From the NCBI RefSeq assembly GCF_013450295.1, contig NZ_SKBR01000001.1:2058501-2122500 (forward strand): a DNA stretch of 64,000 nt. Direction: 5' to 3'. Both the position numbers and the translations under genes were made by a program. Shown piece after piece: positions 23,750 through 32,194 of this stretch. The stretch comes from Streptomyces sp. AJS327 (GTDB lineage Bacteria > Actinomycetota > Actinomycetes > Streptomycetales > Streptomycetaceae). The stretch's first letter is position 1; each line of letters begins with the position of its first letter. The notes below the pieces were generated by a model. The model did not search any database and was not told where the DNA came from. It was given only the letters and a program-made list of their open reading frames with translations.

Positions 23750-25477
23750 ATGCGCGACCCCGCAGGATCGGTGACGTCCCTGACGCACCGGCTCAGGCAG
23801 CACGGCGACCACGAGGCGCTGGTGATCGACGACAGCCGTCTCACCTACGCGCGGTTGGCTGACCAGGTCGAACAGGAACAGGCCGTGCTGGCCTCGCTCG
23901 GCCTGCGTGCCGGTTCACGGCTGGGCCTGCTGACGCACAACTCGGCGCAGATGGTGGTCAGTCTGCTCGCCGCCTGGGAGCGCGGCGTCGTGGTCGTCCC
24001 GCTGAACACCCGGTACCGCTCGGACGAGATCAGCTACGTGGTCGAGCACTCGGACATCGAGGCGATCCTGACCACCAGCCACCGCGAAGGTGGACCCGAC
24101 CTCCTCCACCGGCTCTCGTGCGCGCTGCCCGGGGCCGCCGCGGGCCTGCCCACGGAACCCACGACGGGGGAAGTCCAGCCCGGCGGCCCGACCTCGGGAA
24201 TGTGGGAGAGGCAGGCGCCACGCCTTCGGGTCGTCGCGGTGCGCCCACCCGACGCGCCAGGAGGGGCCGAACCCGCGACGACCTGGCTCGACACGTCGAC
24301 GGCGCACGGCACCGAGCCGACGGCTCCCACGGGTGGTCCCACCGGTGAACCCCCGGCCGGAGACGGCCTCGTCGGCGGTGGCGCGGCCGGTCGCGAGCAG
24401 TTGCTCATCTACACGTCGGGGACGACCTCGCACCCCAAGGGCTGTGTGCTGGACCTCGACGCGTTCCTGGCAACCGCGCGCCACACCGCCGCGGCCATGG
24501 GGGTGGGCGCGGGCGACGTCGTGTGGGACCCACTGCCGTTCTTCCACACCGGCGGCCTCCTGCCGATGCTGGGCGCGCTCGACGTCGGCGCGACGTTCTG
24601 CTCGACCGCCCACTTCGAGGCCGAGGAGGCGCTGGCCGTCCTCGAACGCGAGCGTGTGACGGCCGCCTACCCCGCCTTCTCCACGCTCATCACCGCGCTT
24701 CTCGACGCGCCGCGCTTCGCCGAACGCGACCTGAGCGCCCTGCGGTGGATCCTCGCCATCGGCCCCCAGGCACTGCTCGAACGGGTGCAGTCCGCGCTCC
24801 CGGGCGCCGTCCAGGTGTCCTGCTACGGCTGCACCGAGATGGGCGGGGTGGGCGTCTACCACGACATGGGCGACAGCCCCCGGTCGCGCGCGACGACCTC
24901 GGGGCACCCGTTCGACGGCGTCGAGGTCCGGGTCGTCGATCCGGCGGGCACTCCGGTCGCCCCCGGCACGAAGGGCGAGATCGTCGTCAGGGGCCGCCCG
25001 GTGCTGCGCCGCTACCATCGCGACCCCGTCCCGCCCGTCGATGACGAGGGTTGGTTCCACACCGGCGACCTCGGGACGTGGGACGGCACCGACCTCGTCT
25101 ACCTCGGGCGGCTGAAGGACGTGTTCAAGGTCGGCGGTGAGAACGTCGGCGCCGCCGAGATCGAGTACGTCCTGCTCAAGCACCCCGCCGTGACGATGGC
25201 GGCCGCGGTACCGGTCCCCGACGCGCGCCTGGGCGAGGTGCCCGTCGCGTTCGTCGAGCTGAGGCCGGGACACACCACGGGCGAGGACGAGTTGATCGCG
25301 TTCTGTGGACAGCGGCTCTCGGCCTTCAAGGTGCCCAGGGCCGTGCGGTTCGTGACCGAGTGGCCGATGTCGGCCACGAAGATCCAGAAGTTCCGTCTCC
25401 GTGAAGCGCTGCTGGGGGACGCCAGCGACACCCCGGACACCCCGGGGCCGCAGGAGATAGCGAGCGCGGTCTCATGA
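23750..25477 (+). CDS. Acyl-CoA synthetase (AMP-forming)
   Basis: ANL-family adenylating ligase, 575 residues, activating a carboxylic acid with ATP and CoA. The phosphate loop YTSGTTSHPKG is at 221-231. YGCTEMGG and the D-x-hinge region (WFHTGDLG, YLGRLKDVFKVGGENV) follow, and the catalytic lysine region (SATKIQKFRLRE) ends the protein. Residues about 127-213 form a Pro/Gly/Thr-rich insertion before the phosphate loop that most relatives lack. ATG at 23750 with AGGAGAGG upstream. It is the first gene of a three-gene coupled operon with the esterase and an MFS carrier. Confidence 0.92.
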   Translation: MRDPAGSVTSLTHRLRQHGDHEALVIDDSRLTYARLADQVEQEQAVLASLGLRAGSRLGLLTHNSAQMVVSLLAAWERGVVVVPLNTRYRSDEISYVVEHSDIEAILTTSHREGGPDLLHRLSCALPGAAAGLPTEPTTGEVQPGGPTSGMWERQAPRLRVVAVRPPDAPGGAEPATTWLDTSTAHGTEPTAPTGGPTGEPPAGDGLVGGGAAGREQLLIYTSGTTSHPKGCVLDLDAFLATARHTAAAMGVGAGDVVWDPLPFFHTGGLLPMLGALDVGATFCSTAHFEAEEALAVLERERVTAAYPAFSTLITALLDAPRFAERDLSALRWILAIGPQALLERVQSALPGAVQVSCYGCTEMGGVGVYHDMGDSPRSRATTSGHPFDGVEVRVVDPAGTPVAPGTKGEIVVRGRPVLRRYHRDPVPPVDDEGWFHTGDLGTWDGTDLVYLGRLKDVFKVGGENVGAAEIEYVLLKHPAVTMAAAVPVPDARLGEVPVAFVELRPGHTTGEDELIAFCGQRLSAFKVPRAVRFVTEWPMSATKIQKFRLREALLGDASDTPDTPGPQEIASAVS

Positions 25478-26406
25478 CGACGTCCGCCCCGACGCCGGAG
25501 GCGCTGAGCGTCCTGAAGCCGAGCGTCCACGGTCTCGTACGCGCCCTGTACCGGCACGCGCCCCAGCCGGAGTGGCCCGAGTCGACACATCGCGCACGCT
25601 ACGAGGAAGCCGCCGCCACGCGCCCGACCGCCCGCTCGGTGCGTGTGGAACCGGTGCTGCTGGCCGGGATGGACGCGGAGTGGCTCCTGCCCGCCGAGGT
25701 CCGGTCCGAGCAGGTCATCGTGTACCTGCACGGCGGGGGATTCATCATGGGATCGCTGGCGACGACCCGCCCCCTGGCGACGCACCTGGCCCTCGCGACC
25801 GGCCGGCGGGTGCTCGTCCTCGACTATCCGCTCGCCCCCGAGGTCACCTTCCCCGGACAGCACACCGCGATCCTCCCCGCCCTGCTGGAGCTCGACCGGC
25901 GCCAGGGAGGCCGGAACCCGCTGGTACTCGCCGGGGACTCCGCGGGCGGCGCGCTCGCCCTCGGCGCCGAGCGCGCCGTGCGGGAGATACCCGGTCGAAG
26001 ACCCGCCATCACCGCCCTGGTGATGCTCTCGCCCCTGCTCGACCTCCGGCTCGTCGCCCCGAGCATCGACGCCAACGCGCCCTACGACCCCCAGCTTCCG
26101 CGCTGGCTGCTCCAGCGGATGGTCACCGCGTACCTGGGCTCGCGGTCGCCCAGTGATCCCGCCGCCTCCGCCGTTCTCGGGCCGCTGCACGGCCTTCCCC
26201 CCACGCTCGTCCAGGCGTCCCCGAACGAGGGGCTGGCCGGCGACGCGCAGCTGCTCGCCGACCGGGCACGGCGGGCTGGGGCATCCGTCGACTCGCAGTG
26301 GTGGGACGGGATGATCCACGTCTGGCACGCCTTCGCTCCGCGACTGCCGGAGGCGAGCGGGGCGCTCGCGGCGGTCGGCGCGTTCCTGGACGAAGCCGCA
26401 GCGTGA
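25474..26406 (+). CDS. Alpha/beta hydrolase, hormone-sensitive-lipase family esterase
   Basis: 310-residue HSL-family esterase. It has the oxyanion motif HGGG (86-89), nucleophile S156 in GDSAGG and the catalytic histidine in GMIHVWHAF. It has no signal peptide, so it should work in the cytoplasm. Downstream of a Baeyer-Villiger oxygenase an esterase that splits the product ester or lactone is expected, and this is the probable role. ATGA overlap with the CoA ligase and GTGA overlap with the MFS gene show coupling. Confidence 0.92.
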   Translation: MTTSAPTPEALSVLKPSVHGLVRALYRHAPQPEWPESTHRARYEEAAATRPTARSVRVEPVLLAGMDAEWLLPAEVRSEQVIVYLHGGGFIMGSLATTRPLATHLALATGRRVLVLDYPLAPEVTFPGQHTAILPALLELDRRQGGRNPLVLAGDSAGGALALGAERAVREIPGRRPAITALVMLSPLLDLRLVAPSIDANAPYDPQLPRWLLQRMVTAYLGSRSPSDPAASAVLGPLHGLPPTLVQASPNEGLAGDAQLLADRARRAGASVDSQWWDGMIHVWHAFAPRLPEASGALAAVGAFLDEAAA

Positions 26407-27755
26407 AGCGGCCGCCCTCCCCGCCTCGCGGCACCCGCGGCACCGGTGACCTCTCCTCCGGCGCCTTCGGCGCCCGGCCCGCCCGGGGCCGGGCCACCCC
26501 GTGGCTCGTCCTCGCCGCGCTGCTCGTCGGCGCGCTGAGTTTCCGCGCCCCGTTTCTCTCGGTGGCGCCGATCGCCGACGACATCCGCGACGACCTGGGT
26601 CTCGGCTCCGCGCAGATCGGTCTCCTGACGACCATCCCGGTGCTGTGCTTCGGCCTGAGCGCGCCCTGGGCCACGGCGCTCGTCAGACGGGTGGGGTTCG
26701 ACGTCGCGCTGCTGGTCGCGCTCGCGACGGTCACCGCGGGACTCGCCGTCCGCTCGGCCGGTCCCTGGGCGAGCGTGCTCGCCGGGTCGGTGGTGATCGG
26801 GCTCGGCATCACCGTCGGGAACATCGTGGCACCAGCGATCATCCGCCGGGAGACCACGCCCCGTCATCAGGCCGTGGTGACCTCCGGCTACACGGGCACG
26901 ATGAACATCGGCGCGATGGCCGCGACGCTCTCCGTCGCGCCGCTGGCCGCGTGGCTCGGGTGGCGGTGGGCCCTGTCGGCGTGGGCGCTCGTCAGCCTCC
27001 TCGCGATGGTCGCGTGGTTCACCACCCTTCGGCCCCGGAGGGCGACGGTCCCGGCCGCGCGCTCCGCGCGGCACGAGCCCTCGGAGGACCCGGCCGCACC
27101 GGCGCCGCCCTCGGGAACCCCGGCCACGAGCGCCAGGCCGGTGCGCCGCACCGCGGTCGGCTGGCTGCTGGCGCTCGCCTTCGCCGGTCAGGTGTCGGCC
27201 TACTACTCGGTCGCGGCCTGGCTGCCGCAGATCCTGCGGGACGACGCCGGGCTCAGCCAGTCCCGTGCCGGTGCTGTCACCTCCTGGTTCCAGGTGCTGG
27301 CGATCGCGGGCGCCCTGCTGCTCTCGGTCGCCCTCCGCACCGTCTCCTGGGGCGGTGTGACCGCGGGGATAGCGGCTCTCTGGCTGGCCTGCCCGATCGT
27401 CCTGCTTCTCGGCCCCGAGCTCCACCTCCTCGCCGCGACGCTCGGAGGGCTCGCCCAAGGTGCCGGACTGACCGCGCTGTTCGTGCTGATCATGCGGGTG
27501 TCGGAGTCCGACCAGCGGGCCGCGGAGTACTCCGCCTTCATGCAGGGGACGGGATACGTGCTCAGTGCCGCCACACCGTTCGCGGTCGGCGCGCTCCACG
27601 AGGCGACGAGCGGGTGGCGGTGGCCGCTGCTGCTGGTCATCGCCTACCTCCTGGTGTTCACGGCCACCCAGCTGGCCGCCGTCCGCCGGATCGCGGCGCG
27701 CCGAGCCCAGCCGACGGCACCATCGCTGTCCGAGCCGGACGGCGCCGCGTCCTGA
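26403..27755 (+). CDS. MFS transporter, CynX/NimT-like
   Basis: 450-residue major facilitator with about 12 membrane helices, of the cyanate/nitroimidazole-like CynX/NimT group (LSFRAPFLSVAPIADDIRDDLGL, then GNIVAPAIIRR). The first about 30 residues are a basic, Pro-rich cytoplasmic lead and a central loop is Ala/Pro-rich. GTG at 26403 overlaps the esterase stop. It probably moves the pathway substrate or a product across the cytoplasmic membrane; direction is not evident. Confidence 0.85.
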   Translation: MKRPPSPPRGTRGTGDLSSGAFGARPARGRATPWLVLAALLVGALSFRAPFLSVAPIADDIRDDLGLGSAQIGLLTTIPVLCFGLSAPWATALVRRVGFDVALLVALATVTAGLAVRSAGPWASVLAGSVVIGLGITVGNIVAPAIIRRETTPRHQAVVTSGYTGTMNIGAMAATLSVAPLAAWLGWRWALSAWALVSLLAMVAWFTTLRPRRATVPAARSARHEPSEDPAAPAPPSGTPATSARPVRRTAVGWLLALAFAGQVSAYYSVAAWLPQILRDDAGLSQSRAGAVTSWFQVLAIAGALLLSVALRTVSWGGVTAGIAALWLACPIVLLLGPELHLLAATLGGLAQGAGLTALFVLIMRVSESDQRAAEYSAFMQGTGYVLSAATPFAVGALHEATSGWRWPLLLVIAYLLVFTATQLAAVRRIAARRAQPTAPSLSEPDGAAS

Positions 27756-27906
27756 CGCGTCCGGCGCCCGACGCCCTGACCCGAGGGGCCGCGCACGCGG
27801 CCCGGAGCGCCGCCCCACCGACCCGCCCCGCCGCCCCACCGACCGGCCGCACCGTGCGGACCGCCGGGCGACCGCACGGCCAGCGGGCCCCACCCCGGCT
27901 CGGGAG

Positions 27907-28959
27907 TCATTCCCGGGAGGCCGACCCGGTGATCCAGTCCCAGACCGTCCCGTCGTGCGCGATGACCTCCTCGGCGAGTGACCGCTCCAGGTCGACGACG
28001 TCGCCCAGTTCGGCACGCCAGGCCAGGGCGGGGCGCAGCACCGCCTGGAGCGGGTGCTCCACCGTGGTGCCCATGGCGCCCAGGACCTGGTGTGTGTCGC
28101 GGGACACGACGCCGAGCGACCGGGCCACGACGGAGCTGGCCACCGTGATGTGCCGCCCGAGCGTCATCGGGTCGGCCGCCACTTCCCGGTCGGCTCGGGC
28201 GAGCGCGGCGGCGGTGGCCGCGGACGCGAGCGCGTGCTCGGCTGCGGCGTCGGCCAGGAGGTGCTGGACCGCCTGGAAGCCCGTGAGCGGCCGGCCGAAC
28301 TGGACCCGCTCCCGGGCGTACTGGATGGCGAGGTCGAGCGCCCCGCCCATCGCCGCCGTGATCTGCACACAGCGCACCAGGCGTCGTCGTCGCAGCAGGG
28401 CCGTGTGCGCCCCCGGCGGCGCCGGTACCTCGCGGACGCGCCCTCCGGTGGACTCACCCGTCCCGCTCAGCTGGCCGAGCGGCACCTCGATGTCGGCGCA
28501 CGGCCGGCCGGCCAGGTCCACGCTCTCGGAGACGAGCACCTCAGCCGCCGGTACGACGAACACCCGCGGTTCCTCGCCGGTGGTGAGGACGACCAGGTTG
28601 TCGGCCTGGGGCGCCCAGGGCACCGCGCGGGCCCGACCGGTCCCGTCCACGACCACCGGTACCAGCAGTCCGTCCAGGTCCTCCTCGGCGTCGGTGCCCG
28701 AGACGAGCCACCCGGCGAGGACGTCGTGCTCGGCCACGGGGAGCACGACGCCGCGTGCCGCCGCGCCCGCGACGACGAGGGCGGTCTCCGCCCACCCCGC
28801 GCCCTGGCGGGACAGGAGCGTGGTCAGGCCCAGCTCGGCGAGCCGGTCCCAGAACGGGCGGTCGAGTCCGGCCCGCCACTCGCCGGGGTGCTCGGCGCCA
28901 CGGAGGACGTCGTCGACCAGGGCGGCCAGGTCACGGTCTGGCGCGGGAGAGACGGTCAT
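27907..28959 (-). CDS. Acyl-CoA dehydrogenase, short subunit
   Basis: 350-residue diverged acyl-CoA dehydrogenase. The C-terminal helical region is recognisable (ERVQFGRPLTGFQAVQHLLAD, then a degenerate GAMGTTVEHPLQ). The N-terminal part is short. The usual GGSNE/ARE tail of the catalytic partner is missing. Paired with the full-length gene next to it, it resembles the two-subunit (alpha2beta2) acyl-CoA dehydrogenases of actinobacterial sterol side-chain degradation. ATG at 28959 gives an ATGA overlap with the partner; a GTG one codon earlier is possible. Confidence 0.87.
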   Translation of the reverse strand: MTVSPAPDRDLAALVDDVLRGAEHPGEWRAGLDRPFWDRLAELGLTTLLSRQGAGWAETALVVAGAAARGVVLPVAEHDVLAGWLVSGTDAEEDLDGLLVPVVVDGTGRARAVPWAPQADNLVVLTTGEEPRVFVVPAAEVLVSESVDLAGRPCADIEVPLGQLSGTGESTGGRVREVPAPPGAHTALLRRRRLVRCVQITAAMGGALDLAIQYARERVQFGRPLTGFQAVQHLLADAAAEHALASAATAAALARADREVAADPMTLGRHITVASSVVARSLGVVSRDTHQVLGAMGTTVEHPLQAVLRPALAWRAELGDVVDLERSLAEEVIAHDGTVWDWITGSASRE

Positions 28960-30125
28960 CACCGGGCTCCGATCTCGCGGGCGATGATCCCGCGCAGGAC
29001 CTCGTTGCTGCCGCCGCGCAAGGTGTACGTCGGACGCGACAGCAGCCCGGCGACGACGTGCGGGCGCAACCCGTCCGCGTCCAGGGCCGGTCCTTCGAGA
29101 CTGGCGTTCTCCACCAGCTGCTGCTCGTGCTGAGTGCCGAGGAGCTTGACGTACGAGGCGTGCACTCTGGGGTCCTCTCCGGCGGTGATGGCGGCCGCGA
29201 CGGACATCGACAGCGCCCGCAGCGCGGCGGTGCGGGCGAGGGAACGGCCGAGGTCGGCGGGCACGCTCCCGCGCCGCGCGCGATCGTGACCGCGTGCGTC
29301 CCGCGCCGCTTCCTCAAGGAGCTGGTGCGCCGACATGAAGCGCTCGGGGCCGCTGCGCTCGAAGCCCAGCTCGGCGGTCACCTGCCGCCACCCCTCGCCC
29401 TCGACGCCGAGCAGGGACGTCGAGGGCACGACAGCCTGGTCGAGGACGACCTCGTTGAAGTGGTGCTCTCCGTCCATCGACAGGACCGGGCGTACGTGGA
29501 CACCGGGGGTCGCCAGGTCGATGACGAACTGGCTCAGCCCGGCGTGACGGGCCGCGGGGTCACCCGGAGCGGTCCGGGCGAGCAGCAGGAGCCGGTCGGC
29601 GCGATGAGCGCCCGAGGTCCACACCTTGGTCCCGGTGATCACCCAGTTCCCGTCGTCGCGACGGACGGCCCGGGTACGGACACTGGCGAGATCGGAGCCC
29701 GAGTCGGGCTCGCTCATGCCGATCGCGAACGACAGCTCACCGGCCGCGATGCCGGGAAGCAGCTCCGCTCGCTGTTCCTCGGTGCCGGACGCGAGGAGCG
29801 CGGGAGCGACCTGCCGGTCGGCGAACCAGTGAGCGGCCACCGGCGCACCGGCGGCGAGGAGTTCCTCGGTGATGACGAAGCGTTCGAGGAAGGTCCGTCC
29901 CGCGCCTCCGTAACGCGTCGGCACGGTCATCCCGGCGAACCCACGGGCGGCGAGCCGCCGCGAGAACGGGGGATCCCAGCCGTCCATCCAGCTGTTGACC
30001 CGCGGCTCGAAACGGCCCTCGGCGCGTTCCTCGTCGAGGAAGGCGCGTACCCGCCGGCGCAGTTCGCCGGTCTGGTCGTTCCCGACGACGGCGGGCAGCG
30101 GCCGGGGCAGCGACGGGGGCGTCAT
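28959..30125 (-). CDS. Acyl-CoA dehydrogenase, catalytic-type subunit
   Basis: 388-residue FAD-dependent acyl-CoA dehydrogenase introducing an alpha,beta double bond. It shows the substrate/flavin loop FAIGMSEPDSGSDLASVRT, the segment ITGTKVWTSGAHRA, ERSGPERF (location of the likely catalytic glutamate) and the tail YTLRGGSNEVLRGIIAREIGAR. Start ATG at 30125 makes an ATGA overlap with the enoyl-CoA hydratase gene. With the short subunit it probably forms a mixed enzyme for branched, cyclic or sterol-like acyl-CoAs. Confidence 0.92.
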   Translation of the reverse strand: MTPPSLPRPLPAVVGNDQTGELRRRVRAFLDEERAEGRFEPRVNSWMDGWDPPFSRRLAARGFAGMTVPTRYGGAGRTFLERFVITEELLAAGAPVAAHWFADRQVAPALLASGTEEQRAELLPGIAAGELSFAIGMSEPDSGSDLASVRTRAVRRDDGNWVITGTKVWTSGAHRADRLLLLARTAPGDPAARHAGLSQFVIDLATPGVHVRPVLSMDGEHHFNEVVLDQAVVPSTSLLGVEGEGWRQVTAELGFERSGPERFMSAHQLLEEAARDARGHDRARRGSVPADLGRSLARTAALRALSMSVAAAITAGEDPRVHASYVKLLGTQHEQQLVENASLEGPALDADGLRPHVVAGLLSRPTYTLRGGSNEVLRGIIAREIGAR

Positions 30126-30937
30126 GACGCGTGGAACGTCGTCGTGCCGTCGACGGCCCTGCGGTGGTCCTCGGTGTGCTGCATGAGGGCTTGCAGGTTC
30201 GCGGCGATGTCCAGCGCGCCGGCCAGGTCGACCGACTCCGATCTCCGCAGCAGGCGCTTGGCGGCGCGTACGGCCAGGGGCGGGTTGACCGCGACCCGTT
30301 CGGCGAGCGTGGTCGCCGCCGCCAGCAGCTGGTCCCGTGGATGGACCTGCGACACGAGTCCCCACGCGAGGGCCGTCGCCGCGTCCACCCGGTCGCCGGT
30401 CAGGGTCATCTCGGCCGCCCGGGCCGGTCCGATCGCGCGCTGGAGCAGCCAGGCACCTCCGTCGCCGGAGATCAGCCCGAGCTTGACGAAGCTCTCGGCG
30501 AAGAACGCGTCGTCGGCGGCGACGCGCAGATCGCACATCAACGCCAGGTCGCATCCCGCGCCGACGGCGGCGCCGTTGACGGCGGCGATCATCGGTACGG
30601 GGGACTCGAAGACGGCGCGGGCCAGCGTCTGGACCCCGTCCCGGTACATCTGCGCCGCCTGGTACGGCGGGGCGCCGAACATCCCTCCGCGAGCGCGGAT
30701 CTCCTTGATGTTGCCCCCCGCCGAGAACGCTGGCCCGGCACCGGTCAGGACGACGGCCCGCACGTCGGGGTCGTCGTCGACCCGGCGTACGGCGGCCAGC
30801 AGCGCGGCGATCATGTCGGAGTCGGTGATCGGGTTGCGCTGGTCCGGCCGGTTCAGGGTCCAGGTCTCGATGTGTCCCGAGCGTTCGACCAGCAGCGGCT
30901 CGTCCTGGCTCACGGCTGTATCGCGGTGGTCGGTCAC
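30122..30937 (-). CDS. Enoyl-CoA hydratase/isomerase family protein
   Basis: Crotonase-fold protein, 271 residues. Oxyanion-hole segments are SAGGNIKEI and VNGAAVGAGCDLAL. The glutamates used by classical hydratases are not obvious: the expected position reads FVKLGLISGDGGAWLLQ, so hydration, isomerisation or ring opening are all possible. GTG start at 30937 overlaps the thiolase stop in a GTGA junction. It would act on the enoyl-CoA made by the dehydrogenase pair. Confidence 0.9.
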   Translation of the reverse strand: MTDHRDTAVSQDEPLLVERSGHIETWTLNRPDQRNPITDSDMIAALLAAVRRVDDDPDVRAVVLTGAGPAFSAGGNIKEIRARGGMFGAPPYQAAQMYRDGVQTLARAVFESPVPMIAAVNGAAVGAGCDLALMCDLRVAADDAFFAESFVKLGLISGDGGAWLLQRAIGPARAAEMTLTGDRVDAATALAWGLVSQVHPRDQLLAAATTLAERVAVNPPLAVRAAKRLLRRSESVDLAGALDIAANLQALMQHTEDHRRAVDGTTTFHAS

Positions 30938-32061
30938 GCCGCCTCCAGCAGGGTCGCCGTTCCCAGCCCGCCACCGCAGCACATGGTGACCAGGCCCCGG
31001 CCGCCGCCGCGGCTTCGCAGCTCGCGCGCCGCGGTGAGCAGGAGCCGGGTGCCCGTGGCACCGACCGGATGGCCGAGCGCGATCGCGCCACCGTTGACGT
31101 TCACCACGTCGGGGGAGACCGGGATCTCCTTCAGCCACGCTCCCAGCACGCTCGCGAACGCCTCGTTGACCTCGGCCAGCGCGAGGCCGGCCGGTGCGAC
31201 GCCCGCCCGTTCCAGGACGCGCCGGGTCGCCGGGATCGGGCCGGTGAGCTTCAGCACCGGGTCGACGCCGACGAGTACCTGGTGGGTCACCCGGGCCAGT
31301 GGCGCCAGGCCGAGGCGCGCGACCGCGGTCCGCGACGCCAGGATCACCGCGGAGGCGCCGTCGGTGATCTGCGAGGAGTTGCCGGCCGTCAGTACGCCGT
31401 CGGCACGGAACCTGGCGGTCAGCGCGGCGAGGGACTCCGGCGTCGTGGGCCGGGGACCGGTGTCGACGGTGGCTTCGCCGACCGGCCGGACCTCGTCGTC
31501 GAAGCGCCCCGACGCGATCGCCGCCGCGGCCCGCTCCTGGGAGGCGACCGCCAGATCGTCGCAGGCGCGCCGGTCGAGGCCCCACCGGTCGGCGATCCGT
31601 TCGGCGGCCTCCCCCTGGTCGGTGACCTCGAACCGGTCGCGGTACGCCGCGCCGTACGGGTCGCGGTCGCCCGAACGGGCGTCGTCCCCCAGCGAGTTAC
31701 GGGTCATCTGCTCGACTCCGTTGCACACCACCACGTCGGCGGCGCCGGAGGCGAGGAGGCCAGCGCCGTAGTGGACCGCCTGCTGACTCGAACCGCACTT
31801 GGCGTCCACCGTCACCGCCGGGACCTCGGCGGGGTGGCCAGCGGTGAGCCACGCGGTACGGCCCACGTTGTTGGCCTGGTCTCCCACCTTGGTCACACAG
31901 CCGGTGATGACCTGGTCGACGTCCGTGGCCGGTACGCCACAGCGGTCGAGCGCCGCGGTGGTCACCGCGGCCAGCAGGTCGGCCGCGTGGACGTCCGCCA
32001 GGACGCCCCCACGTCGGACGAACGGTGATCGCATTCCCCCGACCAAGTAGACATCGGCCAT
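30934..32061 (-). CDS. Acetyl-CoA acetyltransferase (thiolase)
   Basis: 375-residue thiolase performing the last C-C cleavage of beta-oxidation. Nucleophile C89 (DAKCGSSQQ), the GGAIALGHPVGATG histidine and the second cysteine in MCCGGGLG are all in place. ATG at 32061 is preferred because it starts the fold (MADVYLVGGMRSPF) and an earlier in-frame start lies inside the promoter/operator. It leads a four-gene coupled operon: thiolase, hydratase, then the two acyl-CoA dehydrogenases. Confidence 0.93.
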   Translation of the reverse strand: MADVYLVGGMRSPFVRRGGVLADVHAADLLAAVTTAALDRCGVPATDVDQVITGCVTKVGDQANNVGRTAWLTAGHPAEVPAVTVDAKCGSSQQAVHYGAGLLASGAADVVVCNGVEQMTRNSLGDDARSGDRDPYGAAYRDRFEVTDQGEAAERIADRWGLDRRACDDLAVASQERAAAAIASGRFDDEVRPVGEATVDTGPRPTTPESLAALTARFRADGVLTAGNSSQITDGASAVILASRTAVARLGLAPLARVTHQVLVGVDPVLKLTGPIPATRRVLERAGVAPAGLALAEVNEAFASVLGAWLKEIPVSPDVVNVNGGAIALGHPVGATGTRLLLTAARELRSRGGGRGLVTMCCGGGLGTATLLEAA

Positions 32062-32088
32062 GCGCAGCTCCACTTCAGGCTCAGCAAA

Positions 32089-32110
32089 AGATTCTGTCCA
32101 GTCAGTATAC
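32089..32110. promoter_or_regulatory. Degenerate copy of the BVMO-promoter palindrome
   Basis: The right half TCAGTATAC matches TCAGGATAC at 8 of 9 bases and the spacing is the same 4-base centre. The left half AGATTCTGT matches GTATCCTGA at only 5 of 9. It lies 28 bases before the thiolase start and may put this operon under the same regulator. Confidence 0.55.
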
Positions 32111-32194
32111 ATAAGCGGGGTCACAGGTGTAGCGTCCGCTGATACCTCCCCCCTCAGGTGGTGTTTCGCAGTTCAAGCAGGAGGCGGTAGTCCA

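Noticed and set aside
26501..28987. 828-residue plus-strand frame across the MFS and acyl-CoA dehydrogenase genes
   Set aside because: Crosses real genes on both strands in an unrelated frame, with no domain seen.
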